Source of the DNA: Strigops habroptila
Taxonomy: Eukaryota; Chordata; Aves; Psittaciformes; Psittacidae
Assembly: GCF_004027225.2 (NCBI RefSeq)
Contig: NC_044277.2
Coordinates: forward strand, 25,744,995 to 25,808,994
Direction: 5' to 3'
Length of the DNA: 64,000 nucleotides
The position numbers were made by a program, and so were the translations under genes. The first letter of the stretch is position 1. Each line of letters begins with the position of its first letter. The notes beneath the pieces were generated by a model. The model saw only the letters and a program-made list of their open reading frames with translations. It was not told where the DNA came from and made no database searches. Of the stretch, positions 36,111-50,016 are shown piece after piece.

Positions 36111-39100
36111 AGTGCACAGGTTTTTGCTAATCACAAAGGTATTTTTAACAACATCTGTGGCATAATCTTTCTGCTGACCAACTGACTGGTAACTAAGTAT
36201 GTTTAATAGTAGCTCGACTCCACAGAATTCCAGAAAATCCTGTAGATGCGCAAGTTGGGAGCATGAGAGCAGGGGGCTGTTGTCTCAAGCCATGATACGC
36301 AGAACGTTAAAAAAAGGCTTCGTCCTCTTCCACAGCAGTGGCATAGCCAGTGAGTAACTGAAGAATGACAACTGTGTGCTGAATACAACCTGCACATTGT
36401 AATACAGCATGGGAAACAAGGAAAATGACTGCAACATTTTGATAAGAGTCCCATACTTCCACCCACTGCAATACGAGATTAAAGTACAAACTAAGTAGAA
36501 AATAGACCTGCAAGGCTTCAAATGTCATTACAGGGATATGATCAACTCTGGATAAATAATGCAGTATGTCAGTAGTGGAGCTTACTCAGAACAGATGTCG
36601 CATCAATAACAAACTTGTTCTCTGTAACATGAAATGACTCTGAAAGATGTATGAACAAGGCGCAAGCCCAAGTCACTCGCCAGGCCCAGCGAGTGGCAGT
36701 GTAGTGAAACTTCTTCTGACATGAGGAAACAGAAAGTTTATCACAAGCCTGTGGCGCTCAGCCTGAAGTATGAGGTGCTGAAGAAAGGCCAGGAGAGATT
36801 AAGAAGGCTTGAGGTTATTTACTCTCAATGCTGTTAAGCAAGATGGCAATTAGGAAATTTAGCTGCGAAACAACTTTCTGCCTGGCAAAGGAAAAAGAAT
36901 GATAAAGATGGGGAAATCGCAATCAAGAAGATCCTGCCAAAAAGTCAAGATACCTGCCAAAAGGGATGAATTAAAGACACTTATGAAACAAGCTAAAAGG
37001 AGCAGGACTGTCAGGGTCCTTTCTCACCTGTTGAATAAAATTGTTTTTAATGGTTTTCTTCAGATGTTTCAGAGTGCTAATGAAGTTATACTTGCTTGGA
37101 GAATAAAGATGCAGCAATTTCTGTGTCAAAAATTATCTTGGTAGTATAGAAGGATTGACAGGAGGGTCTTTATGGGCCTTTCGGACTTCAGAGAGTGATT
37201 TGCATGACTGTCTCAAAAGGGATCTGTGTACAATTCTGTAATGATATGCTAGGAGAAGAATTCTGCTGATGGTTTAACCTGGCAGGCAGGTAAATGCCAC
37301 CACACAGCCACTCACTCATTCCACCCCACACACAGTGGGATGGGGAGAGAATGAGGAAAATGGAAAAGCTCACAAACTGCACAGCTATGACAACATCATT
37401 ACCACGTGGTAATGATCATCTTTGAGCATTCAAAGGTTTTTGTTGTTTTTCCATGATGGGAAGTACTCCTCAGGTGTGTTTGAAAGATGGGAGAAAGAAT
37501 AGCTAGCCGGAGTCTAATTGACAGTAAGTGAGGCTGGGAAGGGGTTAGCAGCTTCCAGTGTTTAAAAGACTCCTGATGGGTATGGCCAGAAGTTACACTC
37601 TGGGAACTGGAGAATTTGGTGGTTCCAACAAATGTGTGGTAGTCAGCATGTTACAAGGCATGAAACAAACTTCATGACATATTCCTGAGCAAGGCAAAAG
37701 GCATATATTGCCTTAGATAAATTGCCATAGATCTGTTTGCAAGAATAAGTACATGGGTGAGGACATATCCTATGTCATATGCTAGACCAGTTCTGTAAAC
37801 TCAATCAGTTTAATCCCTGAGGCAACCGTTTCAGCAGTAGAACAAGTGAATCTTTTGTACAGTTTGTATTTAAATTTGGATTTGTGAACTGCTCTGGTGT
37901 TAGTATACAAAATTATCCATGGTAAAGTAATATGCATATGAGTAAGTTCAGGGAAGTAAATATTGTGTTCTGCTGTGTTGTTAATGATGCATACATTTAA
38001 CCAGCTACAGCCTTTAATGAATACAAGGTTTTATTTAGAGAATTTTCTGTTTCTAAGCAAAATTGCTATCTCTTCTCTAATTATAATAAATACACTGTAG
38101 GTAAAATATGCAAATGGTATTTTTGGAAATACAATTAGTCTGGAAGTTTTATTTCCTTTTGCAGGAAAGAAATTCTCTAGTATTCTCACTAGAGAATACA
38201 ATTCGCTAGTGGGACCTTTGAAGGAGCTATTACCACTATCTGTTTGTATAAAAACAACAGGCATTTATGAAAAATATAAGTGGAAAATATATGAAAATTA
38301 TTTTGAATTGCTTTATGAAAAGACACTGTCAGTTTGTTGAATAATGTTGCATCTCTATTTTATGTATTGGACCAGAATCAACTGTATGTTCTAAACCTGA
38401 AATATAAGTTCATACAAATCTACCTTTGTTCTTACACCTTTGTTTGTCCTCTCTATGTTTTATGCAAGTTATTTTGCCTAGATATAGTTCCATTATGTTT
38501 TTTAGGAATTCTAACATAAAACTAGGCCTAGTTGTCTAAAAAAGAATTCATAGAAAATATTCAATATATGGGTTATTCTACTAAGACAAGCACACAGTTT
38601 ATGGCAGGCAGTCAGACAGCTTTGAATCTTTCCTGGATGTAGCTGTAACTTGAGTTGCCTTTGGTAATAAGCACAAGATACTTAACGTTTGCAAGATAAA
38701 AATTAAGAGGCATGCCAGTGCTTATCTACACAGATGAACATCTGCCCTTTCAATTTTAGGTTATTTCTGTATTATGTTAAGGAAAAATAGCAATGACAAA
38801 ACATTCTGCACAGAGACATGAATTATTCAAAAACATTCTGTATCTGATCTGAAACACAAAATGCTGCAGTGGAGGAACAGATTCAAAACCAACAGAGCAG
38901 AGCAGAAGTGGTTGTGGATATCCTGTTATTGGACCGGTGACTTGCTTTTAATCAATTTTCTATGAAACAATCTTTACGACATGTTTAAAGCCATGCCAAA
39001 ATTACAAACCATGGCCACTGAAGCATGGTGAAGCAGGCCCCTTACAGTGTCATTCCACCGATAAATTTCCAGTAGTGTTCTTCCAATAGCTACTTCAGAG

Positions 39101-42100
39101 AACATGTATTTGCTCCATATTTTTGATAGATAACTCTTTGTTGTATTTTTGCACAGTATGTTTTACTTGGTTCCGAGAGCAATGTGATTCTGAATGCCTG
39201 TTCTGTAAAAATTAGATTGTCCATGGAAAACCAAAAATATTTAGTAAACTTCACCCTCGGTATTGTAAACTACCCTATGAATCAACCAAAGCACCATGCT
39301 GGGGCAGTGTCTATACCAATCTGTGAACGCACTGGGGTGGCTGGAGCTCAGTACCCAGCCTGAGCAAAATGAAAGCATGCTTCAAGCCGGTGGCAAAATT
39401 CCGGTAAAGATATCCTCTACTTACAACTAGTAATTCTTATCTTGTTTATTTGAAATGCCTTATTCTATAAATAATCCAGTTGAAGCTTACTGATAATGCT
39501 ACTTTATATCCTATATAACTATCCAGATGCACATTCATTTTGGGAGAAGTAATTCTTCAATTTTCATTTAGGAAAGGCTTCCTATTACCTCAGAGTTTTT
39601 CCTACAGAAAGATTTCAGGGCATGCATTTTTATTTATAAGTAAGTACTTTTAGAAATAGTAGAACTTTCCCCTCCCCAGTACTGCCAGATCTTTCTCTGT
39701 CCTCGTTATTTTACTAAAGTCCAGCTCCCAGAAACAAATTATTATATAGGCTGCATCTAATCCTCTGTTCCCAAAAAAATCTGGAAAATGTGTCTCAGTC
39801 ATACTTCTGATTGCGCAAACACTTTGTCAAAAGTAGCTCCTTAAATATAAATTAATTTCAACTCCATATATTTTGTAGGTCTGATTCATAATTTCTTAAA
39901 TAGTTAAGTCTGGCTCTATTGTGTTGTTCTAATTTCTTTTAGATATAATGCCATGCTACAAACAGCATTTTCATTTAAATGTAAGAATGTACAGTTTGTT
40001 CTTGCTGGTATTCAGTGTGTACTTCATGCTGCCTTCTCAGAGTCAGTGGTGCACACTGGGTAGAGGATCAAGGCTTCTCAAAGGAGATGTTGGAAAGAGA
40101 GTAACATAATTCTGAAGATGTCAAAATTGCAGTTGAATTCATCGTGGATTTCATGTTTCTCAGTCCTTCTGTTATGAAATACCGATTGTTCCTAGTCACT
40201 CCTGAGCCTGCCTGTTGTGAAAGTCAGGTTGCACCTCTTAGGGATAGTGACAAATCCACGGGAAAGATTTGTGTACTTGCACAGATGCTTGAAAAGGGCG
40301 AAAAGAGGATTGTGTGCAACGCAAACTGGTCAGGGCTGGCATATATGAAGGCACAACGGTTTGAAGAATAATGTAAAGAATGATTAACAATAGTTTTCAA
40401 AACAAGGACAAAACCTCGGGTTGAAACAGCTGAAATTCTTCAGTTACAATAGGTTGCAGTGTCCTGTACTCCAACCTACTTTTTTTGCTGTGGCTTCTGC
40501 ATTCCTCCCTCCTTTAATCTATTCAAAATCCAGCTGTCATAAGTATCCTGTTGCTTTTGCTGCTTCACACGTTTCATTGAATCACACTTTTGTTGTGTTG
40601 CTCCAGTCAGAAGTGAGGAAGAGACTGTGAGAGAAACATCAAAACAAGAGTATCAAGTAGTGAAAGATGGAGCATTCAGGAGTAGCTCTTACAGGCAATT
40701 AAAAGGGAAAATAAAAGCTTTCAGTCCTTGAACTGGGCAATGTAATTACTTGTAGGGTCTTAGAATCACAGGTGTTTTTTTCTTTCCTGTTTTTCCTATC
40801 ATCTATCACAGCTATTTGTAGCATTTTATTTGTGATTACATTCTCAGGAGAGCAATGTGTGCTTGTGTGTTTGGGTGGGCACTGTTGTCCTGGAGTCCTG
40901 TCCTTAATAGGCCTTTCAAGTTGTGCTGTAAGACAAACTAAGTAAGTGGGGGGGGGGAGGGGAGACTAGATGATCAAAATATTTTGGTAAAAAGTACAGT
41001 TACTCCTGATTTGGCATTTCACTGATCCTTGTGACCGCTTACGTGGCAGCCATTTTCACTTTTAGTGCAGTTGAGAGTCAGTGCTTTTTTGATTCTGTTG
41101 CAAGACAATCAAAATGTTAGTCTGTGATTTTATTCTGACATTCTCATTTTCTAAAGCTGACCAATAATAATTAAAAGTGACAAATGTATTTTTTTTTTCC
41201 TCTACTGCCAGTGACCTGCAGCTTTATCACAGAATGGGAGACGCAATTGCTGGAAGTTAGGGGAAGTCACTTTTTACAGTACTCAACACATACTTACCTC
41301 AAACTTCTGCCTTTGCTTCTGTTAGGTACCCAAGGAAAACAAAAGAAGAGCCGTACAAAGGGTTTTGTCCCTTTAAATATTAGATTTCTAAATTGCAACA
41401 GCACAGTTTGGTTAAAGCTGCACCTCTATAGCAACACCACTTTGACCACACTTTGCAGTTGTATGTGAACGTGCCGTGTTATTTTAAGTCACGATGTTTT
41501 ATTTGTCACATCTGTTAACTGCTTCATGACTGTAAAAGGCATTAGACTGCAAGGATCTTGGAATTTAAACAGTGAAATTAGAGGTATGACCAGTCTGTAA
41601 ATAAGTGGGTGGAAAGCAGAGGCTGCAGGTTACAGGAGAGGGAACTAAAGGGGAGTTCACATTGTCTGTGTGCATGTCTGTGCTTTAATTACACATAGGT
41701 GTCCTTAAAAAAACCCCAATAGCCAGGCCAAAAAGCAAACCAGACAATGAGCAAGTGTTACAGAAAGCTTTAGAAACAATAACGGGATTTTCTGTTCTGT
41801 ACCAAATATATTATCAAGCCTCTCATAAGCCTGCCTAATCATAACTTGCCTCACCCTTTTGTAACTCAGTGTTTTGTTTTGTGTCCTGTCTTGTTTTTCA
41901 GGCCACAGGAATGGTCTGCAGCTTGCACTTGGTTTTAGATGTGTTTAAGGATAAAATGGGATTTGACTTGGGTGGTGACTTGGCAAAATTTTTGGAAGCA
42001 TTTGCCAGTAATAACTGTACTCATAGCTTGTTTGTTTTTCTAAAGAAAGTATGCAGTACACTAGATGGGCATTTTTAAGGACCAATTTGAAAAAACATGT

Positions 42101-45100
42101 AGCTGAAGGCACATAAATAAATAAGTACTGACTATATGTTTTCCCATCCGAGAATAAATGGATTATTCCACAATCCACTGAGGTACAGTTTATCTCTTTT
42201 TCTTTTTTTATAGGGTCTCTCTGTCTGTTTCATTTTCTTGTACATTGGCTGAAGGATTATTTGTCTGAATGCGTGATTATTCCTTTCTCATTACTGTAAA
42301 TACAGCGTCAGTTTGCATAAGATGTGCCATATTTATGGAATTCCCATGCAGTTGTTCCTCTTTACCTCATGTTAGACAAAATGCAGAATGTATTCCAACT
42401 TCAAGGTCACATTTTGAAAGTAAACACAGACCTCTCAGTGTGAAATGCTAAGGGCCACAATTTCTTTCATACAGTTTTGCTCCTTAGGAGCTATAATTTA
42501 AAGTGAAATTTGGACCCAAATATTATTGTGTTCCCTCCTTAGATTTGTATTGTAAAATTTTCCATCACAGTTTCTAAAAGAAGAGTCCTGCGTATTTTTT
42601 AAGTCATGAGTACATCTGATGTGTTTTGTTATATATATGATGCTTTTAATTATTATTTTTAATTTGCAATAAAGCCTTCACATTTCAAAGCAGCATTATA
42701 TAACCTGTTAAACCCAAATAAATTTCCTGATTCAGTATTGTTATATGTTCTTTTACCAAAGGGCATTTAATATCAAAGGTGGGGAGTGGCAAATGCAGCT
42801 AAACTGCAGAATCCATAAGACAAAAAATAGAATAGTAGGAAATATTTGCTAAGCTCATGTTCTTGAAACACAAGACCGACAACACCACAGACCACCTACA
42901 ATAGCTGTGATAAATTCCAAAAAGAAAACCTGGGAAAAGCTGCTCATGAGAACCTTTAAGGTCAGTATTGTATTAGGGCATTCTTTCCCTGAAGAGCATT
43001 CCAGTCTGTCAAAATTAGCAGTTTCACCACTGAAAATCTTTGGGGTTTTGTTTTTTTTTCCCAGCAGGATGTAGAGCAAAGTCAAACACTTGGCCACCTT
43101 CTACTCATGTTTTGGGACTCAAACCTGTGTTTTCGGTGGTGTAGTTTGTATGGATTTAGGGAGTCTTCAACTGTGGAAGTGCAAACCACTTCAGAAAAAG
43201 AGAGATAAGAACCCCCACCCTGAATGAGCTATCTGTTATTTGCATTAAATATGCATGAGTAACACAGTGATGGTAAATTTTGATAAAAATAAAAATCAAA
43301 ATCATCAAAATGAACCATGAAGCATTACAGGCATCCAACAGTAAGACTTATTTCACCTTAGCAGCTATGTCTGAAGGAAAGCAATAGCAATAGTTTGATC
43401 AAAAAAGCAGGGAAATAAAATCTAATGGATATTTAATAATAATAACGCTTTAAAAATGCTAACGACAAATGTTATGTATTTTTCTAGTGCTTACAGGATG
43501 ATCTTTATCACTCTGTCCTTATTGAATTCTACAGACTTTGAGGGAGAAGTCATGTTTTCTTCTTTCTTTGTACATCGTCTAGTACTGTTATACCTTAGTC
43601 TGGATTGTGATATCATGGGGAATACTACCATACAAAGACATATTTATAATTATATTTTAAATGAAGAAACAGCATTCAGTACAAGATAAAAACAGATGCT
43701 GTTATATCCCCCAGACTGTATTTATCTCAGTAGTCAAATTTGCTGGTGACCAGATGTACTGATTTGCATCTTCAAAGAATATTTTAGGATGAACACATGA
43801 TGGAAATAAAGTCATCTGGCTCCTCAGTGGGATTGCATGAAAATCTATGAGGAGTCCCTGTGAAAAACTGGCATAGAAGCAGACAAGGCTCTTAATTTTG
43901 CATGTTCTTAAGTGGCTTAGTGTTTCTGGTACAACTTTGTTTTGGGCTCAGCCTCAGTAATACACATAGGTCTCTGCATTGCTTAAAAAGCCCCATGGTA
44001 TATTACTGAAACAACAGATGAAAGTCTCACTGATAATAGCTTTATTCAACCTTGCTGAAAATGTTAAATCTAGTAACAATAAAGGCTTAACTGTTCTACA
44101 TGCCAGCCAACTGTCCTCTGCATATTACAGCAAACAATTGCAGGCATTTAGCATTTCAGTACATATAAAACCAAACTACTTGGGAATGCAGGATCTGAAT
44201 ACATACCCCTGATGCACCCGCACAGCAGACTGGCAGAAATACACATTGTAATCAATATTGGCAATCTCATCTTTGGAAAAGTAAATGTTGTATACATTTC
44301 AGTTTTGCGTTCACACATTCAGATGAAACTGAAGAGATTGTTTCAGAGTTTCTGAAACTCCAGGGACTCTTAGACAGAATTTAGGCTTGTTCAATTTGCA
44401 CTGACCTGGCAGAGTAAAGAAGATACAAGACTCTCTGCAGCTTGTATAGCCCACCTGGGACTGGAATCAGGAATAGTTTCTAGCTGATTTAGGTGCAGCC
44501 TGCATTAACAGAGCTGGCGCTGGTCAGGTTTGCTTGCCACAGCTGTATCAGCTAGTTTAATGAAAAACATCTTTTCCATCTAGTGTTGCCTTATGCACCT
44601 CTTTTGGGTAGCAAAGATATTGGCTAATGAGCAAAGGATTTTTAGCAAATTGTAATGTAAATAGTGTAGAAGTCTGTTTATTTGCATATGTAGTCATTTT
44701 GGGTCCCTGACCTGCTCATGCTTGTAAATTCTACACTTAAAAGCTAGTGTAAAATAAATCAGAGATAGAAAAGCAATGTTTTATCTGTTTTGAATTTAAT
44801 CTTTGTGATTTGAATTTGAATTTTCTTCCTGAGTTTGAATCACCAGCTACAATTAAACTTATTCATCTTGATAATTCTTAGTATAAAAAGCAGGGTTTTT
44901 TTCATTGCATTTAATTGATCGTATAGTTATTGTATGATTATATGCTGCTTGTGTTTTTATTTTCCAAAAGTTGCTTTATCTGATAAGGACTAATACATTT
45001 TCACTCATAATCTATGTTCTTTATAAAAAATAGTTTCCACTCAGCCTCATCTGTTCATGACTTTGGTTTAAGTACTTGACGATACTTATGACACTGTTTT

Positions 45101-48100
45101 AATTTTAGATGTCAGATACACCCTCCTACTCCTCTCTGTTTTAAAACTGTTTTATTTCTCCAATCCTTTTTTCCAACCCTTCTTCCCTGACACCAGCAGC
45201 ATATGAACGTCTGTGTTCAGCTCACTTCTATTAAACTCTTCCTACAGGATTTCGTCTTCCCTCTTATTTGTGCTAATACTTTTCCTTTATTTGCTTTTAT
45301 TTATCAAGTTTTATCTAATGTACAGTTTAGAAATACTTCAATTGATAACAGCAAAACAATCACATTAGGACGTTCTCTCTTTATCTTAGCAGAACATAAC
45401 TATACACATAATTTCAGCTACAGTAAAAAACTACAGGACCCTTTTCATTTGTGCTTAGACTCTTCCTGAGAAGAGTAAAATCAATCCTTGGAGATCCACC
45501 AGCCAAAATTTTGCCTTTTCTACTGTGGTATTCCTGGTGGCAGCAATAAGTTATTGTGTTTAGTATGAAAAAATGACAGAAAAGGTCTCATCACAGGCAC
45601 TGACAGATAATGACAAAGCTTTTTGAAAGAAAGATCACCATAGATTTTAATACAGGAAAAACAATGTATTTCCATAATCTTCCTCACGGAAATTGCTGAG
45701 CTATAGTCTATGTTCTGGCATCCACTTACAAAATCTACTGACTTCATAATTTCTTGGCATCGCTTACTGACTAAGGCCTTGTGGCTTTGGCCATCTATTA
45801 TTTCCACAGCCCCCTGGAAGTCAGAGCGCTGTGCTCATAGTACTCCTGATATTTTCAGACTAGCAATTCTCCAGTTATTTTAACAAGCTTTCAGTTGTGA
45901 TACAAGGATGATGTTATGCCAGCGAGTAGCTTGCATGGCTGCCTTTAGAATAAGTTTTGAATGTACAGTAACAATCTCATTTTGGAACAATTGGCTTTTT
46001 TTTTCCCCAAGCTATACAAATTCTCTGCTGCATATTCAGAGAAGTAGTTTAGGGTCTTTGGAGGGTTTTTTATTTGGTTTGATTTCTTTGTTTTTGCTTT
46101 GAGAAAATCAAGAGGGCTCCTGTTACTAGTTTGTGTCACATTTCTGGTTAAAAGCTTTCCATTATGTGAGAGAAAAAAGTATTGCAGATGCCCGGGCTAG
46201 GTTCATTTAATCTCCTAGGAAAAAGCACTCCATAGCTGTATCCCGAAGCGAAAGAATGCTTTGCTGAGGCTGGGATCACATGCTCTGTACTGCCAGTGTC
46301 CTAATCCAAGGCAAACTGAAATGTTTCATAGCATCCATAAAAGACATCACAGTGCTTGGGGCAACGGGGCAGCCAGCCAATACCTCTAGAATCACTTTTC
46401 TATGGCAGTATCTTTGTGTTAAAATAAAAACATTCCCACTTTTAGAGGCAGTATTTTCAGAGATGTCCTTGTTGGTCACTTTATTTTTGAAAAATGAGCT
46501 GCAGACAGAAACAGCAAGTCCCCCAACAGTATTCCCTTAAATGCCACACATTCATAGTGTTTGGGACACATCCTGAACAGCTCAGCTGCCTTGTCACATC
46601 AAATGATAGGAAGGCATTTTGGCAGCATTTAGCCTCTGACCTTAAATTTCACTCTCAATAAGCAGAAACCAAAACATATCCCACAAAACACCGAGAAAAT
46701 AGAAACTACGAGTGTGTCATTCCAAAATGAATCCCTATCACTACAGATGAGACATTTCCCTGCTTTCACACAATGGATGCTTTTATTTATTACTATCAAG
46801 ACCAGAGCCAAAACTGAACAATCTCTCTTTGTATACAGATACTTCTTCTAATTTGTTAGCGGGTTGATCCTTTTAAAATTGCTAATTAGCTGAGCTGTTA
46901 TTAATGTGAGTCAGATAACTGGAAAATCTCATAGTCTTATGATCATAGGGTTTTTCAACTGACTTGTCCACAAGTACCACTCATTCACCTTGTAAGTAAA
47001 GTGGTGTTTAGCCCAGAAAGAAAAAAGTAAAGTAATACAATTGACAATAAAAGGAGTGTTCTCAATACAGCATTTAACACTTCCCATACTTGAGTAAATG
47101 CTCAATTAGTTTCTTTAGGAAAAAAAAACCCACAAACAACCAAAACCCAAACCCAGACACTTACTGCAAAATTAATAGATAATTTTTAAGAAGATGAGAC
47201 TTTTTTTTTCATTTCAAGTTTCTCGGGGCATACTGAAGCATCTTACTGCAATGGAGATCCTGCTACAGAATATACATCCTTGTCTGTGTTTTGTGTACTA
47301 GTGTTTTACACTGCTAAATCTTTCAGTTCCCTGGTGTCTGTCAGCATACCATTTGTTTTCAGTGTGTAGTCGCTGAGATTAAACCTAGGTTCATGTTACA
47401 TAGGTATTGTCTGTAGTAATTTACAAACAAATAGTAGCATACTTTGCTTCAACTGCTCCTCCTCTTTATGTTAGATCTCTCTTTTCTTTTTGGAGACTTA
47501 TGCTAAAAAGTATTGTCATTACTTTTCCTTCTTTCTTCTTCCTCTGGAGAAACACACCAAACCACCAATCCTGTTTCAGTTGCTAACCAGCCAGCTGGGG
47601 AGCAGGAAGTTGTAAGAAGCCTTTCTTGCCTGCAAGTCAATTTGTTGTTTCATACAAGTCAGCTGAGTTGATCTTAAATCACCAGCTCTGCAGTTGGTAG
47701 TAACTGGTGTTTAGCAAATGCTTTTTCTCCTTGAATCCAGACCTTTTGGTAGAAACAGTTGGAATCTGGTTATTTTCTAGAAATGCCATCTGCTGGGATG
47801 AGTTATCTAATTGGAGCAGAGGGCAATGGGAAAAATAGGACATGCAAATGCAGCTTATTGGTAAATTATAGCTTCATAACAAAACTAACTTTTACAGATG
47901 TGCAATTCAGTGAGCAAGGAGAAATTCTCTTGTAAGTTAATTGCTTTAATGTGTGTCAATCAACAACGAGCTCATACATAAACAGATTTTAGCTAACAGA
48001 GGAAAGCTAAATTTTGTCATGTTGCCTGACCTGAACTAATTAGATGGTATGTCAGATTTTAAAGATATAAATGATCATCAAAATAAAAGTTACACAGTTA

Positions 48101-49348
48101 AGAGTTTATTATATTGGCATAACTATTAAGATTTCAATTTTATTTCTGTAAATATAAATTACAAGACTTCAACTTGTGGATGTTCAGCATTAATAACATA
48201 ACTTTGAAATGCTAAAAAGGCAAAGATGGATATTTTGCTTCTTTTTTGAGAGCATCTATAATGAAATCTTTGTTTAAAATTATCCAAATTTTAATACAAA
48301 ATTTACCAAAATACTTTTAAATTGACATCATGCATTTGCAGTCAGACTTTTCAGTATGTAATAAGCTGACACAATTGCTGAATTCTGTAAATCATTTTAA
48401 TACAAGATTTTGGAATTTTAATACAGATTTTTTTAAGCTTGGTTGCTAAGTGGACATATTTCAGATTACAAACGAACTCAGTTGACACTTCATTATTGAA
48501 AATAAAGTTGCCACCTGAGTAATTCATTAATACGTTTACATGAGCAGAAAATGAAAAGCATGAACAGAAAATCCAACAGGAATTCTTATGAAAACACCTT
48601 GAGTTTTCTGGAGGCCAGATCTGCCCACAGACTGGCCAGTGAATTGGCTAAATACAATATAATGACTTTTATTTTTTTCCCTCCAAGCCTCCACAAAATG
48701 GCTCTGGCCAGTCTGCATTATTAAAGGTGGTGAAATAAAATCATAACTTCCACTTGTTTGATTTGATGTTAGATTCCTTAGGCCAGCAGAGGTCCTTCTG
48801 CTAACTGTGGTAGTCTTGTCCTGCACAGGCTACTTGGGAACACTAATAAGGGCTGCCTAGGGACTCCTCCTAAACTGAAAACAAGCCCATAGAGGTTTAA
48901 AGCAGGAGTCTGCCTTTAGCAAAGCTTTTTTTATGCATTTCTGTGGCAATATAGATTTTTTCCTTCATGCCTTAAATTCTTAGACCTTGGGGAAACATGA
49001 GCTTTTTCAAGAGATGTGATTTTTTGAGTTTCTTCAGAAGCCTTAAAATATACAGCATGAAAGTTGTTCAATATTAAAAAAAGAAGAGATTTAGGATAGA
49101 GTTTTCAGAGGTACCTAAAGGACTTTTTTTCTGCTCTGAGCCCTTTATTTGCTTAGACATGGCTGAGGACACTTCATGCAGACTATGATTTTGTTTGTGC
49201 TTTGTGTGGCATCATGTAGTTTTGAGAGGAGTGTGTAAATGACCTAAGGATATGTATATTCGAATAATACACCATTCAAAAGAGTTTAATGAAGCAATTT
49301 TAAAACTACTTAAATCTGATAAGATATTTCAGTAAATAAGATTTCACA
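36111..49348. other. Gene-poor AT-rich interval
   Basis: No exon, RNA gene or full mobile element recognised. Open frames are short and lack motifs. Contents worth naming are a 10-base G run (40948-40957), a 10-bp-stem inverted repeat (38172-38197), and homeobox-site-rich stretches near 46,860-46,930 and 47,930-48,060. The left end is the upstream flank of OSGIN2. Confidence 0.6.
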
Positions 49349-49397
49349 ATATATATACACACATATATATCATGTCTATTCTATATACATATATAAA
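49349..49397. repeat. TA/CA-rich simple repeat
   Basis: Interrupted AT and AC dinucleotide runs directly before the CR1 copy. Confidence 0.8.
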
Positions 49398-49404
49398 GTG
49401 AACC

Positions 49405-50016
49405 CCATCTCCTGAGCTACATCAAAAGCAGTGTGGCCAGCAGGTCAAGGGAGGGGATTCTGACCCTATACTCTGCTCTCATGAGACCCCACCTGGAGTA
49501 CTGTGTGCAGTTCTGGGGCCCACAACACAAGAGGGATGTGGACTTGCTCAAGCCAGTGCAGAGACGGGTGATGAAGATGATCAGAAGGCTGGAGCACCTC
49601 TGCTGTGAAGACAGGCTGACAGAGCTGGGCTTTTTCAGCCTGGAGAAGAGAAGGCTCAGGGCAGACCTTAGAGCATCTTCCAGTACTTAAAGGGGGCCGA
49701 GAAGAAATCTGCAGAGGGACTTTTTACAAGGACATGTAGGGATAGGACAAGGGGGAATGGCTTTAAACTGACAGGAGGTAGGTTTGGATTAGACATTAGG
49801 AAGAAATTCTTCACTATGAGATTGGTGAGACACTGGCACAGGTTGCCCAGAGAAGCTGTGGCTGCCCCATCCCTGGCAGTGTTCAAGGCCAGGTTGGACA
49901 GGGCTTGAAGCAATCTGGTCTATTGGAAAATGTCCCTGCCTCTGGCAGGGGGTTTGGAACTAGATGATCTTTAAGGTCCCTTCCAACTCAAACCATCCTG
50001 TGATTTTATGATTTTA
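49405..50016 (+). repeat. CR1 LINE copy with RT C-terminal remnant
   Basis: About 610 bp in plus orientation. It starts inside the reverse-transcriptase C-terminal region: an 85-codon open frame at 49433-49690 includes [19 protein letters not shown], typical of CR1 ORF2. It continues through the 3' UTR and ends in the degenerate 8-bp tail repeat (tgattttatgatttta). It is 5'-truncated and non-autonomous. This is the longest CR1 copy in the window. Confidence 0.93.

Noticed and set aside
36721-36837. 38-codon ORF with KPVALSLKYEVLKK, reminiscent of a transposase-type helix-turn-helix
   Set aside because: Too short, followed by a stop, and no further transposase sequence or terminal repeats nearby.
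49668-49913. Minus-strand ORF resembling the ORF at 18182-18532
   Set aside because: Both are antisense translations of CR1 copies.
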